Assembly: GCA_002633005.1 (NCBI GenBank)
Contig: NMRA01000093.1
Location: 378,567-442,566 of the forward strand
DNA: 64,000 bases
Direction: 5' to 3'
Source of the DNA: Phoronis australis
Lineage: Eukaryota; Phoronida; Phoronidae
Under the pieces are notes generated by a model. That model saw only the letters and a program-made list of their open reading frames with translations. It made no database searches and was not told the DNA's origin. Position numbers and translations under genes: made by a program. Below, one piece after another: positions 1 to 12,100 of this stretch. Positions within the stretch are counted from its first letter, which is position 1, and each line of letters begins with the position of its first letter.

Positions 1-36
1 TGGATAATCTTTTAATTATCTGTTTGAGATACAAAC

Positions 37-129
37 CTAAAACACCAAGCGCCAACCCTCCGAGTGCTATTCCCATTGCATTTCCCCGTTCTTTATCGTC
101 TGGGTAATATTCCGCTACCATTCCCATGC
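37..129 (-). CDS. VMAT-like exon 5: GMGM block and TM5 start
   Basis: A 93-nt exon preceded by ttcctttgcag and followed by a GTTTGT donor at 36-31. It encodes [16 protein letters not shown] and then [15 protein letters not shown], the cytosolic loop 4-5 and the start of TM5, matching GMGMLASVYTDDEERG of vertebrate VMATs. It ends in phase 1, ready for a Val or Gly codon as in relatives (VGPPFG). No further exon fits in the remaining 30 bases. Confidence 0.92.
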
Positions 130-3100
130 CTGCAAAGGAAATGGTAAGGTATCGATTGTGCGGTCAAAAGTTGTAGTTATCCATAGGTAATTAAATTGAT
201 TTCCACACTTATTTATACTGATATAACACAGACGTACATTTGGTTGTCCTTAAACTAGATCTTGTCGTTGTTTGCCATAATTTATGAAACAAGTTTGGTC
301 AGTTCATTGCTAAAATGGGATCTTTTCGTAGATTACCCTTGTACCATGAAAGTATTCGGTTTTTAATATAAAAATGTTACATCCGTTGTCCGACTGCCAT
401 TTTTCAGTGCACCATCAGAAATTCCAAAATGTACTAAAATATATTAAACCATACTTATTATTCGGAAAAATATTCTGAAGGAACCCTATTTAAGAACAAA
501 TTTTGACAAAATCAACTGGAGTTGATGTTACGGTTTCGAAAAATATTTTTTTAATTGAATACAATGCACAATTTTAGACAAGAGCACATAGTCTTAACGT
601 CTATGAGTGAGCTGTTTACTGCCGTTCGACGGGGAGCCTCCAGTTAGTAGAAATCACCAAGTTCACTGTTTTGAAATACCCACGACAACACACTCTTTCT
701 TCCTAGCTCAATTTCAAATTTTCACCCCACAGATGACTGTCATATTTTCGTCCACTTTGAGGTTATGGCCTGGGGTCAAGATATAGTATCACGTTTCCAC
801 ATGAGAGGGTGGTGTTGGGACAAAACCATCAAAGTGACGAGCTTGTGACAGGTCGTTTCTTTAAATTTGAAACGAAAATAAATGGAATTAGGTTAGAATT
901 AGGTTCAACATATTGTTATCAAATCTAAAGCCAAAGAAACGTTTTGAAGAATACAATGCTATCAACGCGTTCCAACCCACTTTCAAGTGTGAACGCGCGG
1001 GCTTAATTCGGTAATTTGTAATAGCTGATCGGAAGATAACGTCACACTTCTTTCAGTTGCAACCGCTCTATAGTTTGCCATGATCACGAGTATCTAAAAG
1101 TGATTACTCGCGTTGTATCACCCAGTCTCTGTAGTGGATCGCCGATGCAACTTAAATCATCTCTTGCAAAATAAAATGTTGATTTTGCTATTTTCCTGCA
1201 CCTACCACACGTGCTAGAACAAGCCGATCCAATTCCCTGCACTGCCCGAGCCAAAAATAACACCCAGTAGTTGGTACCAAAGGCAAAAACTGAAAATACA
1301 GACAAATGTTAATGATAACAAATTCGCATTCTTCATGAAGGCGGAGCATACATTAACGACTGCACTGGTGTGTACGTAACGTCCTGTTATAGTCATTCGG
1401 ATCAGTTGCTTCCACATTACGAGTTAGAACAAGACGTAATTCGAAGATTTCAGATTCGGCGCTCTGTCGTTTTTCAAGTGCATAACTGGACGGTTGCTCG
1501 TAAACATACATGTAAGGTGACATCAATAAAAACTCAGTGAATTGAAAACAATACGACGAGCAGCAGCACTTTTCACTTGAGCTCGCCATAGTTGAAAGTG
1601 CGGGACCATTGCAAAATGTTTTGGTACTAGTGTCACTGAACAGCTGGAACATAAAATCGAAGTAACCTACAAAGGCATCGAATGAATAAGTTGAATTTAG
1701 GAAATCTTTTCGAGAAATATTCTCGGGGAACGCGCCAACCGATCACAACTGAAATTAAACCTCGCCACTTAACACGTTCCGTAGACCCAAGAAACTCTCG
1801 AGAATGCAAGATTACGAATGGGGCGATCATTCTAGATTTACTCGCTAACTTCGTCTAGTTTTATACATGTCTTCAATGTTTCCAGTTTACGTTTACTAAA
1901 CGACAGCTGTCCCACAATGCACTTGAAAAACTAGCGTCAGCGCCGCTCGCAAGGAAGTTTTGCCGTGGATGAAATCCCCCGAATTACTGAAATCGTTACA
2001 ACTTGCATTCTGTAACGACCCCACATCTAGAGAATTGCTTGTGAAATGATGATGACCGGAACGCAAAAATCCGTGAGTTGGCTTCAATAAACGTGTTTTG
2101 GCTTTCCGAAATGTTCTCATTAACCGGAAACCGATATAGTCCCCCGTCCAGCCTCTAATTACGTCATCGCAGTCAACCTCTGTTTTGGAAGAATTGACAG
2201 TTCGTTGGGGGTTCCGTCTATGTGATTCTTATAACAAAGTATTGTCGCTTCAATTGAAAGTTGCATTTGTCGCTGTTGTATTTAGCAGTGAAGTAAAGTA
2301 CGCCATTTCAACTATCAAACCAAAAATAATGAATAATTCCATACCTAACTCGGTCAGAAGTGTGAGGATAGGTCGGGAAAAGAAATATGTTTTAATAAGG
2401 GCGGCCTTTGTCTGTGCCTATTTATATGGGGCTGGCATCTCTTTCCGGCGTCAGCTGCTGTATCTTGTAAATGCTTTGCAGGATCTTAATGGTTTGGCAG
2501 ACGTGTATCTAAAAAGCAAACTATAACGAAGTTCTGGCCATCCGACTACCACTCTGCTCCCTAGAGGCAATTTTATTTTTTATGTTTGCCTCTGTATCTT
2601 TTGAGTATATCGGTGGATTTAAATGAACCTTTGCAAATATGTTTCTACTAAGAAGGCGATGACGTCTTCCAATTTTCGGACGGAATTAACTTGTTTTGCG
2701 CCACCTGCTGGACACCTGGAGTACGTTTTTGTCGTTAGCCTCTCTATCCCCTTACATTTCACCTTGGCAGATTTGTTCCTGATAAGGAAACCGCAAGTGT
2801 CGTTTATTTTCGGACGGATTTTACTGCTCTTGCGCCCCCTAGTGACAATTTTGTATTTTTGCGTCCATAGCTGTATCCTCAAGTCTTTGGAGGATCTTTT
2901 TGAAACTTGGCAGTTGCATTCCTGCGAAGATGAAAACGAGTTTCAGACCAATCCAACTACAACTGTGCCCCCTAGCGCATGGCAATTATATATTTTTACG
3001 TTTGCCTCTGTCATTTCAGTTGCGGGTAGATTTTCGTGAAATTTGCAATAGGTTCCTATTAAAGAGACGACAATCCTTTGTCATTGTCGGGCGGATTCGG

Positions 3101-6100
3101 CATGCTCTGCCAATTTTATCATTTCGATATCCGTCTTTGGCGTTCGCCTCTGTGTCCGCCAAACTGCTCAGAGGAGTATTACTTTACTTAGCAGTTGTGT
3201 TCCTGATGAGAAGACCATGGCTGATGCTGATTTCCGGACGGGTCTAAGAACTGTGGCAGCCCCTTGTGGTGATTTTGTATTTTTGCGACCATGGTTATAG
3301 GTCCACTAAATGTGAAAACGACTGTCCATGACTTTTTGGACGCCTCTGACTATCACTGTGCCCTCTACAGGCAATTTTAGTTATCGCGTTTGTATCTTTG
3401 ATGTCCCATAGTGGATTTTCGGTAATTTTGGCAAATAGTTTTGTAATAGAATGACGACAACATCTTCTCAACTTCACACGGGTTCCACGTATTCTGCAGC
3501 ACGCAAAGGTTATTTCTGTGATATTAAAATCACTCCATAAGGCACACAGTTTGAGGTACAGTAGTGTCTGCATTTCAGTGCTCCGCGTTTCTTTTGTAGT
3601 ATTAAGTTGCAACACCATCGACTTTTGTTACTCTGCGGCCAGTCTCCAATGAATCAGCAAGCTGGAGAGCAAAGCTTGAGATTTAAAAGTGAATCTTCAG
3701 CTATAGTACGAAAGCAAAGTAAAGCAACTTCTGCATATTTAATGTAATAATGAAAACAAAATTAATTCCGTCGCAAACAACACTGCCTAACGAGCTCACA
3801 ATGTAGATCCCATCCACTGCAAATATAACACCGCCTGTCGCTGAACGTCCTGATCATACCCTAATGCGTTTCGTCACTATAATGATTGTCAGTGATGGGC
3901 AGTGATGGAATGTAGCTACCGTTTGTCTGTGTACATGTCTATAAGGTAAACCTGGTAAAATTTGATCAAATTTGATAAGCGTGAATCGGCAGGTCCCGGT
4001 TTTGGAATTAGTTAATTCTGCCAGAAGATGAACCAGTTTCGCAACGATATGTAAAGTAACTATGATAGAGATATTCTAATGAAACACACGATGATGTCAC
4101 CATGAGTCTAACCCCCCTCCCTATGCCATAAATCATCATCTTTCACACCCTCCCTCTAGTGATGAAGCAATATGTGAATGCTCCCTTACAGCAATGAAAC
4201 CACGCAAGCTTCAGAATAAGAGAGGCGCATCAATTAGCCATAACTTTATCAAGCAGCATACGCGTCCGTGTACGAACAGTCATTGCTGACTTGGCAGTCG
4301 TTTTCAAAAGAACGTTTCCGGTACAATTGCTGCCAGGCATGATGGCCATACTCGATGTTTGTTGTGTAATAACCTCGCATTGATTCTGGGAATGTTCCGA
4401 TAACTTGAAGTAGCAAGTCGGTTTATTATAATATATGATTGACAGCTAGTTCGCGATTGTTATTCAGATGAACAATATTGATAAAACCCTATTACTGCTA
4501 CGACCGGTTGAGGACAAACTTCGTTGCTTTGCAAATGAACTTGTAGCCTTGATCCTGCCCCCAGCTTACAGTCGGCTTCGTGCAAGCTTATAATACATTC
4601 AAGTTCATGAGTATATTCACTTCCTTATTTAGAAAGTCATATGAGTTGGTTATCCTGAAGGTATCGTTCAGTGCTGTGCGTTATTTCGCATTATCACGAG
4701 TACGGTATACGCCAGACGGTGAGAGCTTAAAGACGTTGCCGTTACTCAGCGGACATGAACATAAAATTAACAGAAAAGTAAAACACAATTATATTACGAT
4801 CAGATGATCAATGTGTTGGGAGGGCCAGCATCCGCTGCATAGACGTTGCACGACGTCATTTCCATGACCAATCACGAGTCAGAATAAATCGGAGCCGTCT
4901 AGTCTCGCTATGGTGGCCGCGACCAAAATATTAAAATTTTGGGGTAGGCCAAGTTTGGGGGCACTTTGTAGGTCAGCATTGCATGTAGTCTCAGTGAATG
5001 TGGTTTGTTTGTGTTTGTGAACATGTGAGAATACAAAAGGCTACTTGCTCGGCTGTAGCTGCACTCTTCTTCAAGATGGTGGCCCCCTGTTGCAACTGTG
5101 CATTGCTGTGTAGCAAATGAGAAATTGGCCGCGATTTCAGGTAGCCCTCAAACAAGCCAGATTTGCAAAAAATAGTTGGTTGACAGTACTTTTGGACCAC
5201 ATTTTTGGAATCGGTAGGACATTTGCTTTCGGAATCTATTGTTGGCTTTAGTCGAGCATCTGCAGGGAAGTGGTGGTTTTCGGGTGAAAAGGGCCGATTT
5301 TGCATTTTTGTCCCTATTTTTCTTAGTCTAGCTTGGTTTTCAGTGGAAGCAAAAGGGTCAAAAATACAAGAAAGAATAAAGTTGCTGTGCTCATCTGTAG
5401 GGCTTGTAGTGTGAAATGACTCAAAACTTTTCTTTATTTCCATGCAGTTTTTGACAGAGTGAAGAAATGGTGAAGAGTCCATTGACTCCATTGTTCTGGT
5501 ATGCAAACCCCTCTGAGAATTGTTCTGTCCCTCCTATGGTACCACAGGCACCTTTAATTAGCCTTCGGCGATATACTATAGTAAAGAGAAAGGTATACAA
5601 CTGCTATCCAATATGGCCGCTCGCCAGACACTTCCGAAACAGCTCCAGGCATGTCAAATCTCACAGAAATTTAAGTCAAACATTTTATCTGCGACATCAA
5701 CACGTTCACTTCTATCATTTGTTGAAATAGAAACCAATAAAAAACAGACATACCTCCACATTTCCCGATTTCAATTGCCAATATTCACGGCAAAGAGTAG
5801 TGACAAAAATATCCATGGGTTGCAACTAATGTGCATGCTCACAAGGCCGCTGACAACATTTTCAGAACGCTTTCATCAGCTAAAAACAGCAACATTATGT
5901 ATATATTACTCCAGGAGCACGCTGATTGGGTACAACAAAAATAGGTCAAACTTTTAAGTGGCCTTTCAATTTGTCTTCCAACCATGTGTTTATAACCTCG
6001 TCACTTGCGGTCGAACCCTGGTCGCCTGGACATGATCGTAAATTACCGTCAGAAGCATCTGTGTTTCCTCTGCCTCTAATGTTGCTGTTTTAAGTTTATG

Positions 6101-9100
6101 TAAACTTTCTGAAAGTGTTGTCAGCGACCTTGTGAGCATGCGCATCAGTTGGCACCCGTGGATGTTTTTTGTCACTACGCTTTGCCGTGAATGTTGGCGA
6201 TTAAAATCTAAAAATCTGGAGGTTATGTATTGTTTGTATTGGTTTCGATGTCAACAAATGGAAGTAGTGAACGTGTTGATGTCGCAAATAAAATGTTTGA
6301 CTTCAATTTCTGAGAGATTTGGCATGTTTGGAGCTGTTCCGGAAGTACCTGGCGGGCGGCCATATTGGATAGCAGTTGTATACCTTTCTCTTTATACTAT
6401 CGTCTGGGGCTGATCAAAGGTGCATGTGATGGTACTAGAATAATTAATGGACGGGGTCATTGCTTACTTAACTTTATACCAGATAATCAGCCTGGCATGG
6501 TCATTACAACCATTGATAAACCCATTTTGTTGGTCAACGCGTGTTGATTAACCGAGGCCGTATTCGAACCCGCTTCACTTAACTTTCGAGTAAGGACAGC
6601 CGTCGCCTTAGCCACTGAGTTATTCAATAGCTGACGTCATCTTTCGTGAAAACTCAATAGTTGAATGAGGACGTACAATAAACGCATGTTCAACAAACCG
6701 CATTGTACGCGTACTAATCAATCAATCACCTTAACTTCTGAAAAAGTTCACACTGAAGACCACCATGCCAAAGAAGCTCTGGCACCGTTGGCCATAACTA
6801 TCTACTTATTATAAAGGCTTCCGCATATCTTAAAGAGGCATTAAAACCGTGATTTCTGTCTATAAATTTTGGTTTAGGCCACTATCGATATAAAATTATA
6901 CTTTACTGACAATTCGATATGTTTCCAGACCAAGCTCATAAAATTTCAGATCATCTGAAATTTCATGAGCTTGGTTTACAATCTGCAAATTCTTTTCAAG
7001 TCCATAAATTACGCCTTTCTACTCATGGCTTTCATAAAGGAAGTAATGAAGAGTAAGTGGACTTACTTATTGTGGAAACGAACATTATGACAAAGCCCGT
7101 AAACATAGGCACCGTGTATCCCACTCTGAAATAAAAAGACAAAGTGACATCAGGCGCAAACGAAGTATCACCGATACAAAAATAAAGACAACGATGCCGG
7201 CACCTATACAGGACTGGGACCCGAGTTTATGAGTGAATCTAGTGAGGTCACGTGCTTTGCTTGAAACTCGCTCCCACAACGCAGCCCAGGGATGCACTCC
7301 ATAAACGCTAGAAAATCACGAAAAAGTAAGATCACCTAAAATCACGCGTGCGAGATATATGTTCGAGACCGTGCTAGCGCACCGCGGTAGCGTAAATGCG
7401 GCAATAGGAGTGATTCGTCGGTAAGTTGAATTATGTGATGGAATTCAAATTCCCTAAGTGAAGATTTCTTGCCACATGTGCGTCGTGGATGTCTTGAATC
7501 TATGAACACCGTTCGCGGCTATTCCGCGTTCTTATTGTAATCTTACAAAATATTTCAACAAATGATAGCAGTGTTATTCAGCTACTGCATGGGATTATCG
7601 TAAATTCCTTTAGTTATTTTACAACAACCTATCAAGACGAAATAAGACCTTGATGATGATCATGACAGTATCTTCCTTTTATTTGTCATTTTTGAGAGTG
7701 GGTTATGCCAAGGTTACTTTGAAGTTTTTAACAGGAGGATTCTTCTTTAACATCTCTTTTGTTTTCAAGTTTCTATTATGTAAGTGAAGAACTGGAGAGC
7801 TGTACATCCAAATAATCACAGTAGTAGCAATAGGCTGACGTCATCCACATTGAAAGAATCGGCCATGTTTGATTATTAGAATTGTTTAAATATTGCTATT
7901 TCCAGGGTTCGAATTTGGCACAAATTAAGGGGCGCATAATCCTGTTTTTTAACTTCACTTGCAAACAATTTTGTTTTAAAACTTTTGCTTATGGAATTAA
8001 AAATTTGAATTCTACCCATGGCTGTGCCTGTTTTTTAGGCAACTATAATTGTTCACGGTTTTGCAAATGCGTGAAAACTACAACACAAACATTAGTTAAA
8101 ACCACTCTCTAGAAGAATTACAATTTGAATTCTAGAGGCTCATTAAACCAAGCCTACACTGTAATGTAAATGGACATGTTGACCCTCATGAGGCATACAA
8201 TGTAAACTTACTTAGCTGTGTATTTTTGGATTTGGTGTATCAATCTGATTATTATAAATTCTGTTCAAACATGTTGACATTCTTTCCAGAGGATACGCAA
8301 TTCCGAAAACGAGTTGCTGAACTTCATTAATTCAAGACGATTGCGTTAATCAACACACGGTGATAAAAATTACATTACAGTAAGTACTGTTTTATGTATT
8401 TTTACTCATCGTGTCATCACTGAATTTTTATGTGCCTGCAAAAGGATATATCTAGGTGCTTATTGCCGTCATCACTGTCTGGGCGTACGGCGTCCGCTGC
8501 TATACCTCCTAAGCCCCTTGCGAGTTTTGCAGACGTGTTCCTTTCAAGATGGCGACAGATGACGACGAGATTTACCCTCTGACACAACGCCACCTATACT
8601 GAAAAGTGGCCTTGTGGAAACATGATGAACGACACACGGAATTCCGTCTGTGGGCATCAATGCGCATGCTTGGTCGGAAGTTTATCGATCACATCGCCAC
8701 CACTTTCACATACCTTTTATCCAATGTATTTTTGGGCTTAGTTACGGGATCGGGGTACCCTTGATTTTGTTTGCTTAGATTTCTGCCCATTTTAATATAT
8801 TACAACTATTCAAGTCAAATTTGGTCGCCATACTACGTAACAGTAAACTGAAAGGGGTTTCCCAGAGTTCAACCTATGGAAATGACTGGATTTTTATGAC
8901 GTCGGTTTCATTACTTCATCCAATGAGAAGCCATGATAAACAACATTCCACAGTGCTACGAAAGGTAGGTACCTTTCGTAGCACTGTGAAAGAGTGTAGA
9001 CGAAATTCGGACGAAACCGATAGTTAGTGTGCCCTGTAGTGGCAATTCGATTTTTTCACGTTTGCTACTGTATCTTCGGAGCTCAGAGTTCACAATAAGA

Positions 9101-12100
9101 AGATCACGGCTGACGCTGGATGGGTCCAAACAATGGTGGCGATTTTGTTTTTGCGTCCGCGGTTGAATCTCATTAACCCTTCAAAGGAGGTTTGTGAAAG
9201 TTGACAAACGCGTTCAGTCTATGGAGTTGCTAACGGGTTATTGACTTTCGGACGGATCTGAATACCACTGTGTCTCCTAATGGCAATTTGTTTTTTTTGC
9301 ATTTATGTCTGAATCTTCACAGTTCAGCAATGATTTTATTTTCATGAAATTCAGCAAATACGTTTATGTTAAAGATGCTATGTCTCATTAAATTGTGAAT
9401 ATGCAATGCAGTAGTAGTTTTGACGAACAACCGCGAGCCTTCCGATGTGCCGGAAACCATCTGAGAACCAGGAACCATTGCAATCTCGCAAAAGTCTCGT
9501 TTTGCGAGTCTATTTTTATGTAAATGAGTATGGAAAAATGTCATTTTTACCCTAATGAAACAAGACACAGTTTTTATTATTAGTTCATTTCACTTTCAAA
9601 TAACAATTGCGTAATAGTTGGAATTACTAGGGTTTTTCTACATGTATATATTCACACTTGTTTTTCATTGTATCAGTTGTGGTGTTCTCTTTATAAATGC
9701 TTTTTATTTACAAATTGTTTCCTTTTCTGGTTATACTTGTTCTCCAGGAAGTCACAAGGTGGAGCTTTCTACAAATTTAAATACTCATGGATTTAATGAG
9801 ACAAAGCATCTTTAAGAAGACAACTGCGTAATGAAGACTGTTGTCAAACGCACCAAAACATCAGCAAACTTCGAATTTGGTCCTTCTTGACAACAGATCT
9901 TTGGCAGAGTTCGAGAGGGTGAACCGGGAAGAAAATGGAATTTTCACGGGGACAATCACTTTAGTTGTGATCATTTTACTAGTGCACCCTTTTAAGGTGT
10001 CTACAAATTTCCTTTACGGCAAGCTTTTCAGGGTCGTTGAATATACGCCTAGTCAACGAATGCCGAGCAATCTATTACTCACCTGTTCGTTAACGGACCC
10101 ACAAATATGTTGGCTATCAGCTGCATGATAGATTTCGAAGCAAACAAGACTCCAACTTCCACGTTTACATCGACAAGCTCATTGTGTCTTGCCATGGCTG
10201 ACAAATTGTTCCTTGGTTTGGTTATATTGGTAGTGACAGTCTTCACAAGTTCGGCACCGGAAGAGTTGCTCTTACAAGCAGCGTCATCTGTTGTGACTTG
10301 GTTAAGTTCACTACTGCTATAGTACTCCAAAGTTCTTTTTAATAATCCTATGTGTACTTCCGTAGAATTAAGCATGCAGGTCGTACTGTTAAGCTGCACG
10401 GTTCTGTTCAAAGTTACAACGATTCGGTTTGATTCGAGTTCCTCGGGGTGTCTTTGGTAGTAAAGAAAATCTGGGATAATAGGCACTGAAATACAAAACA
10501 AAATGAATTGTATGTTCTAGTAGTAAGCCTATGCTACGCATTATATACCAGGACCTTTAGCGAAGAATGCATTCTCGTAGAAATAATATTAACAAAGTTG
10601 GCCAAGCGTGGACACTTTCGCCCAAAATAGTGCAAACCCTTGACTGCAGTCTGATCATTGCGTTTTTAAGTGGATCTTCTGAAACGGTTTTCAACTTTCA
10701 CAAAAAGTTGGTAGTTTTAAGAATATTCAATGCCCAATTCGCTAATTTCACAAATTAATTACTGGAAATGACTTCTGTGTCCCCTTAAGCTGATTGAGGG
10801 TGTGGGTCAAGTGACACGGCCAAAGTAAGAGGAAAATGCAGTTGACTGGACAATTTTAGGGCCTACGCAGGCGTTTTCATTTGGAACTTCTGCCTGCTAA
10901 TTATGTCCTCGGAATATTCATTTGAGTATCTTAGACGGTCTCTCATACTGTATAAACAGAAGTAAGTTATGCATTCTAAGGCCACGACTCACTCGACAGA
11001 TTTGCCAAAGCTGCTTTTGGTCGAAAAAAGATGTTGGCTGATTTGAATGGTAAATTATCGTTTTTTCGGCTGCATTTCAGGGATAAACATCTTGATATTA
11101 TTTAGCTTTTGCCAGTCAGAACAATAAATCAACAAAGCCCGCTAATGCGCATTTTGTGGTTGTATTACAAATTTATCGTTAACCAAATCAGTGAACGTTA
11201 CGCGTATCTTAAGTCTTGTTAGACGTGTAAAGTGAATATTTGCGGCGTAAAGTAATTATTTTAAGCCGCGAATAAATACTTAACGCCGCAAATAATTACT
11301 TTACGCCGTCAAAATATACTTTACCCGCAAATACATGTAAGTACTTTACACTGCAAATAATTGCTTTACGCGTCTAAATAATTACTTTACGCCTCTAACA
11401 AGAATCAACTTACGCACGCAATTTACGTGCATAACATTCACCCATTTAGCCAACGATAATAATAGCTAATTCGCTGTCTGACGCAAATTTGTTGAAATCC
11501 CTGCCGGTGACGTTACCAGCTAAATAAACTTGGCACTGTGTCGCTAATCGAGTGGGATTTAGCTCATATATTAGAGAGGTGGGCACTGCAAATTCGAACT
11601 GGCGTTAGACTGGTTGTAGAATTTCACTTCGTTAAACGATAATGCAACTATAAACAGGAAATAAAACAAAGTTGCGACATTATTTCGTCATCAAAATCAA
11701 CATTTCAATTCCAACAGGATTCACCTTTAATGTGGTGATGAAAATATACCGGCGTCTGCAGTTTTCAGTTTCACAGACAGCGTATTGAACTGTACCTCAT
11801 ACTGTAGTACCTGGATGGTTTCAGCCATCATGACGTCATAAAACAAAACACATCCTTAGCGCTTGACAATGAGACGCCACTGAACAAATATCCGGGTATT
11901 TCGTGGTCGGCGTGACTTGAGTGGAACGGGAAATTAACTAAATTTCCATTGCCCAGAGCAATCCGCCTAGTTCAATTACCAATCAAAAAGAGACTTTCAA
12001 CAGAATCTCGAGTGTCAGGGCACAGAAATTATACGTTTTAAGGACACAGTCGGTTTAAGACTAAAAAACTATGTTGGGGGTATCACCAAGGTGATTGGAC

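Larger units (their letters stand above)
1290..7066 (-). other. VMAT-like intron 3
   Basis: 5.8 kb. It holds a degenerate 140-bp tandem array (2540-3480), one copy of a dispersed repeat (4930-5410), a 320-bp inverted repeat pair (5581-6396), a tRNA-like repeat (about 6500-6712) and a palindrome (6929-6975). The rest shows nothing recognisable. Confidence 0.8.
7126..10082 (-). other. VMAT-like intron 2
   Basis: 3.0 kb. It contains the perfect palindrome at 8949-8988 followed directly by a second stretch of the 140-bp satellite family (9020-9330). No exon-like sequence was recognised. Confidence 0.8.

Noticed and set aside
1214-1417. Second open frame overlapping VMAT-like exon 4
   Set aside because: It is the same exon read in a shifted frame.
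2185-3247. Three long plus-strand open frames (113, 138 and 115 codons)
   Set aside because: They overlap a degenerate 140-bp tandem repeat and show no domain; the openness comes from the repeat.
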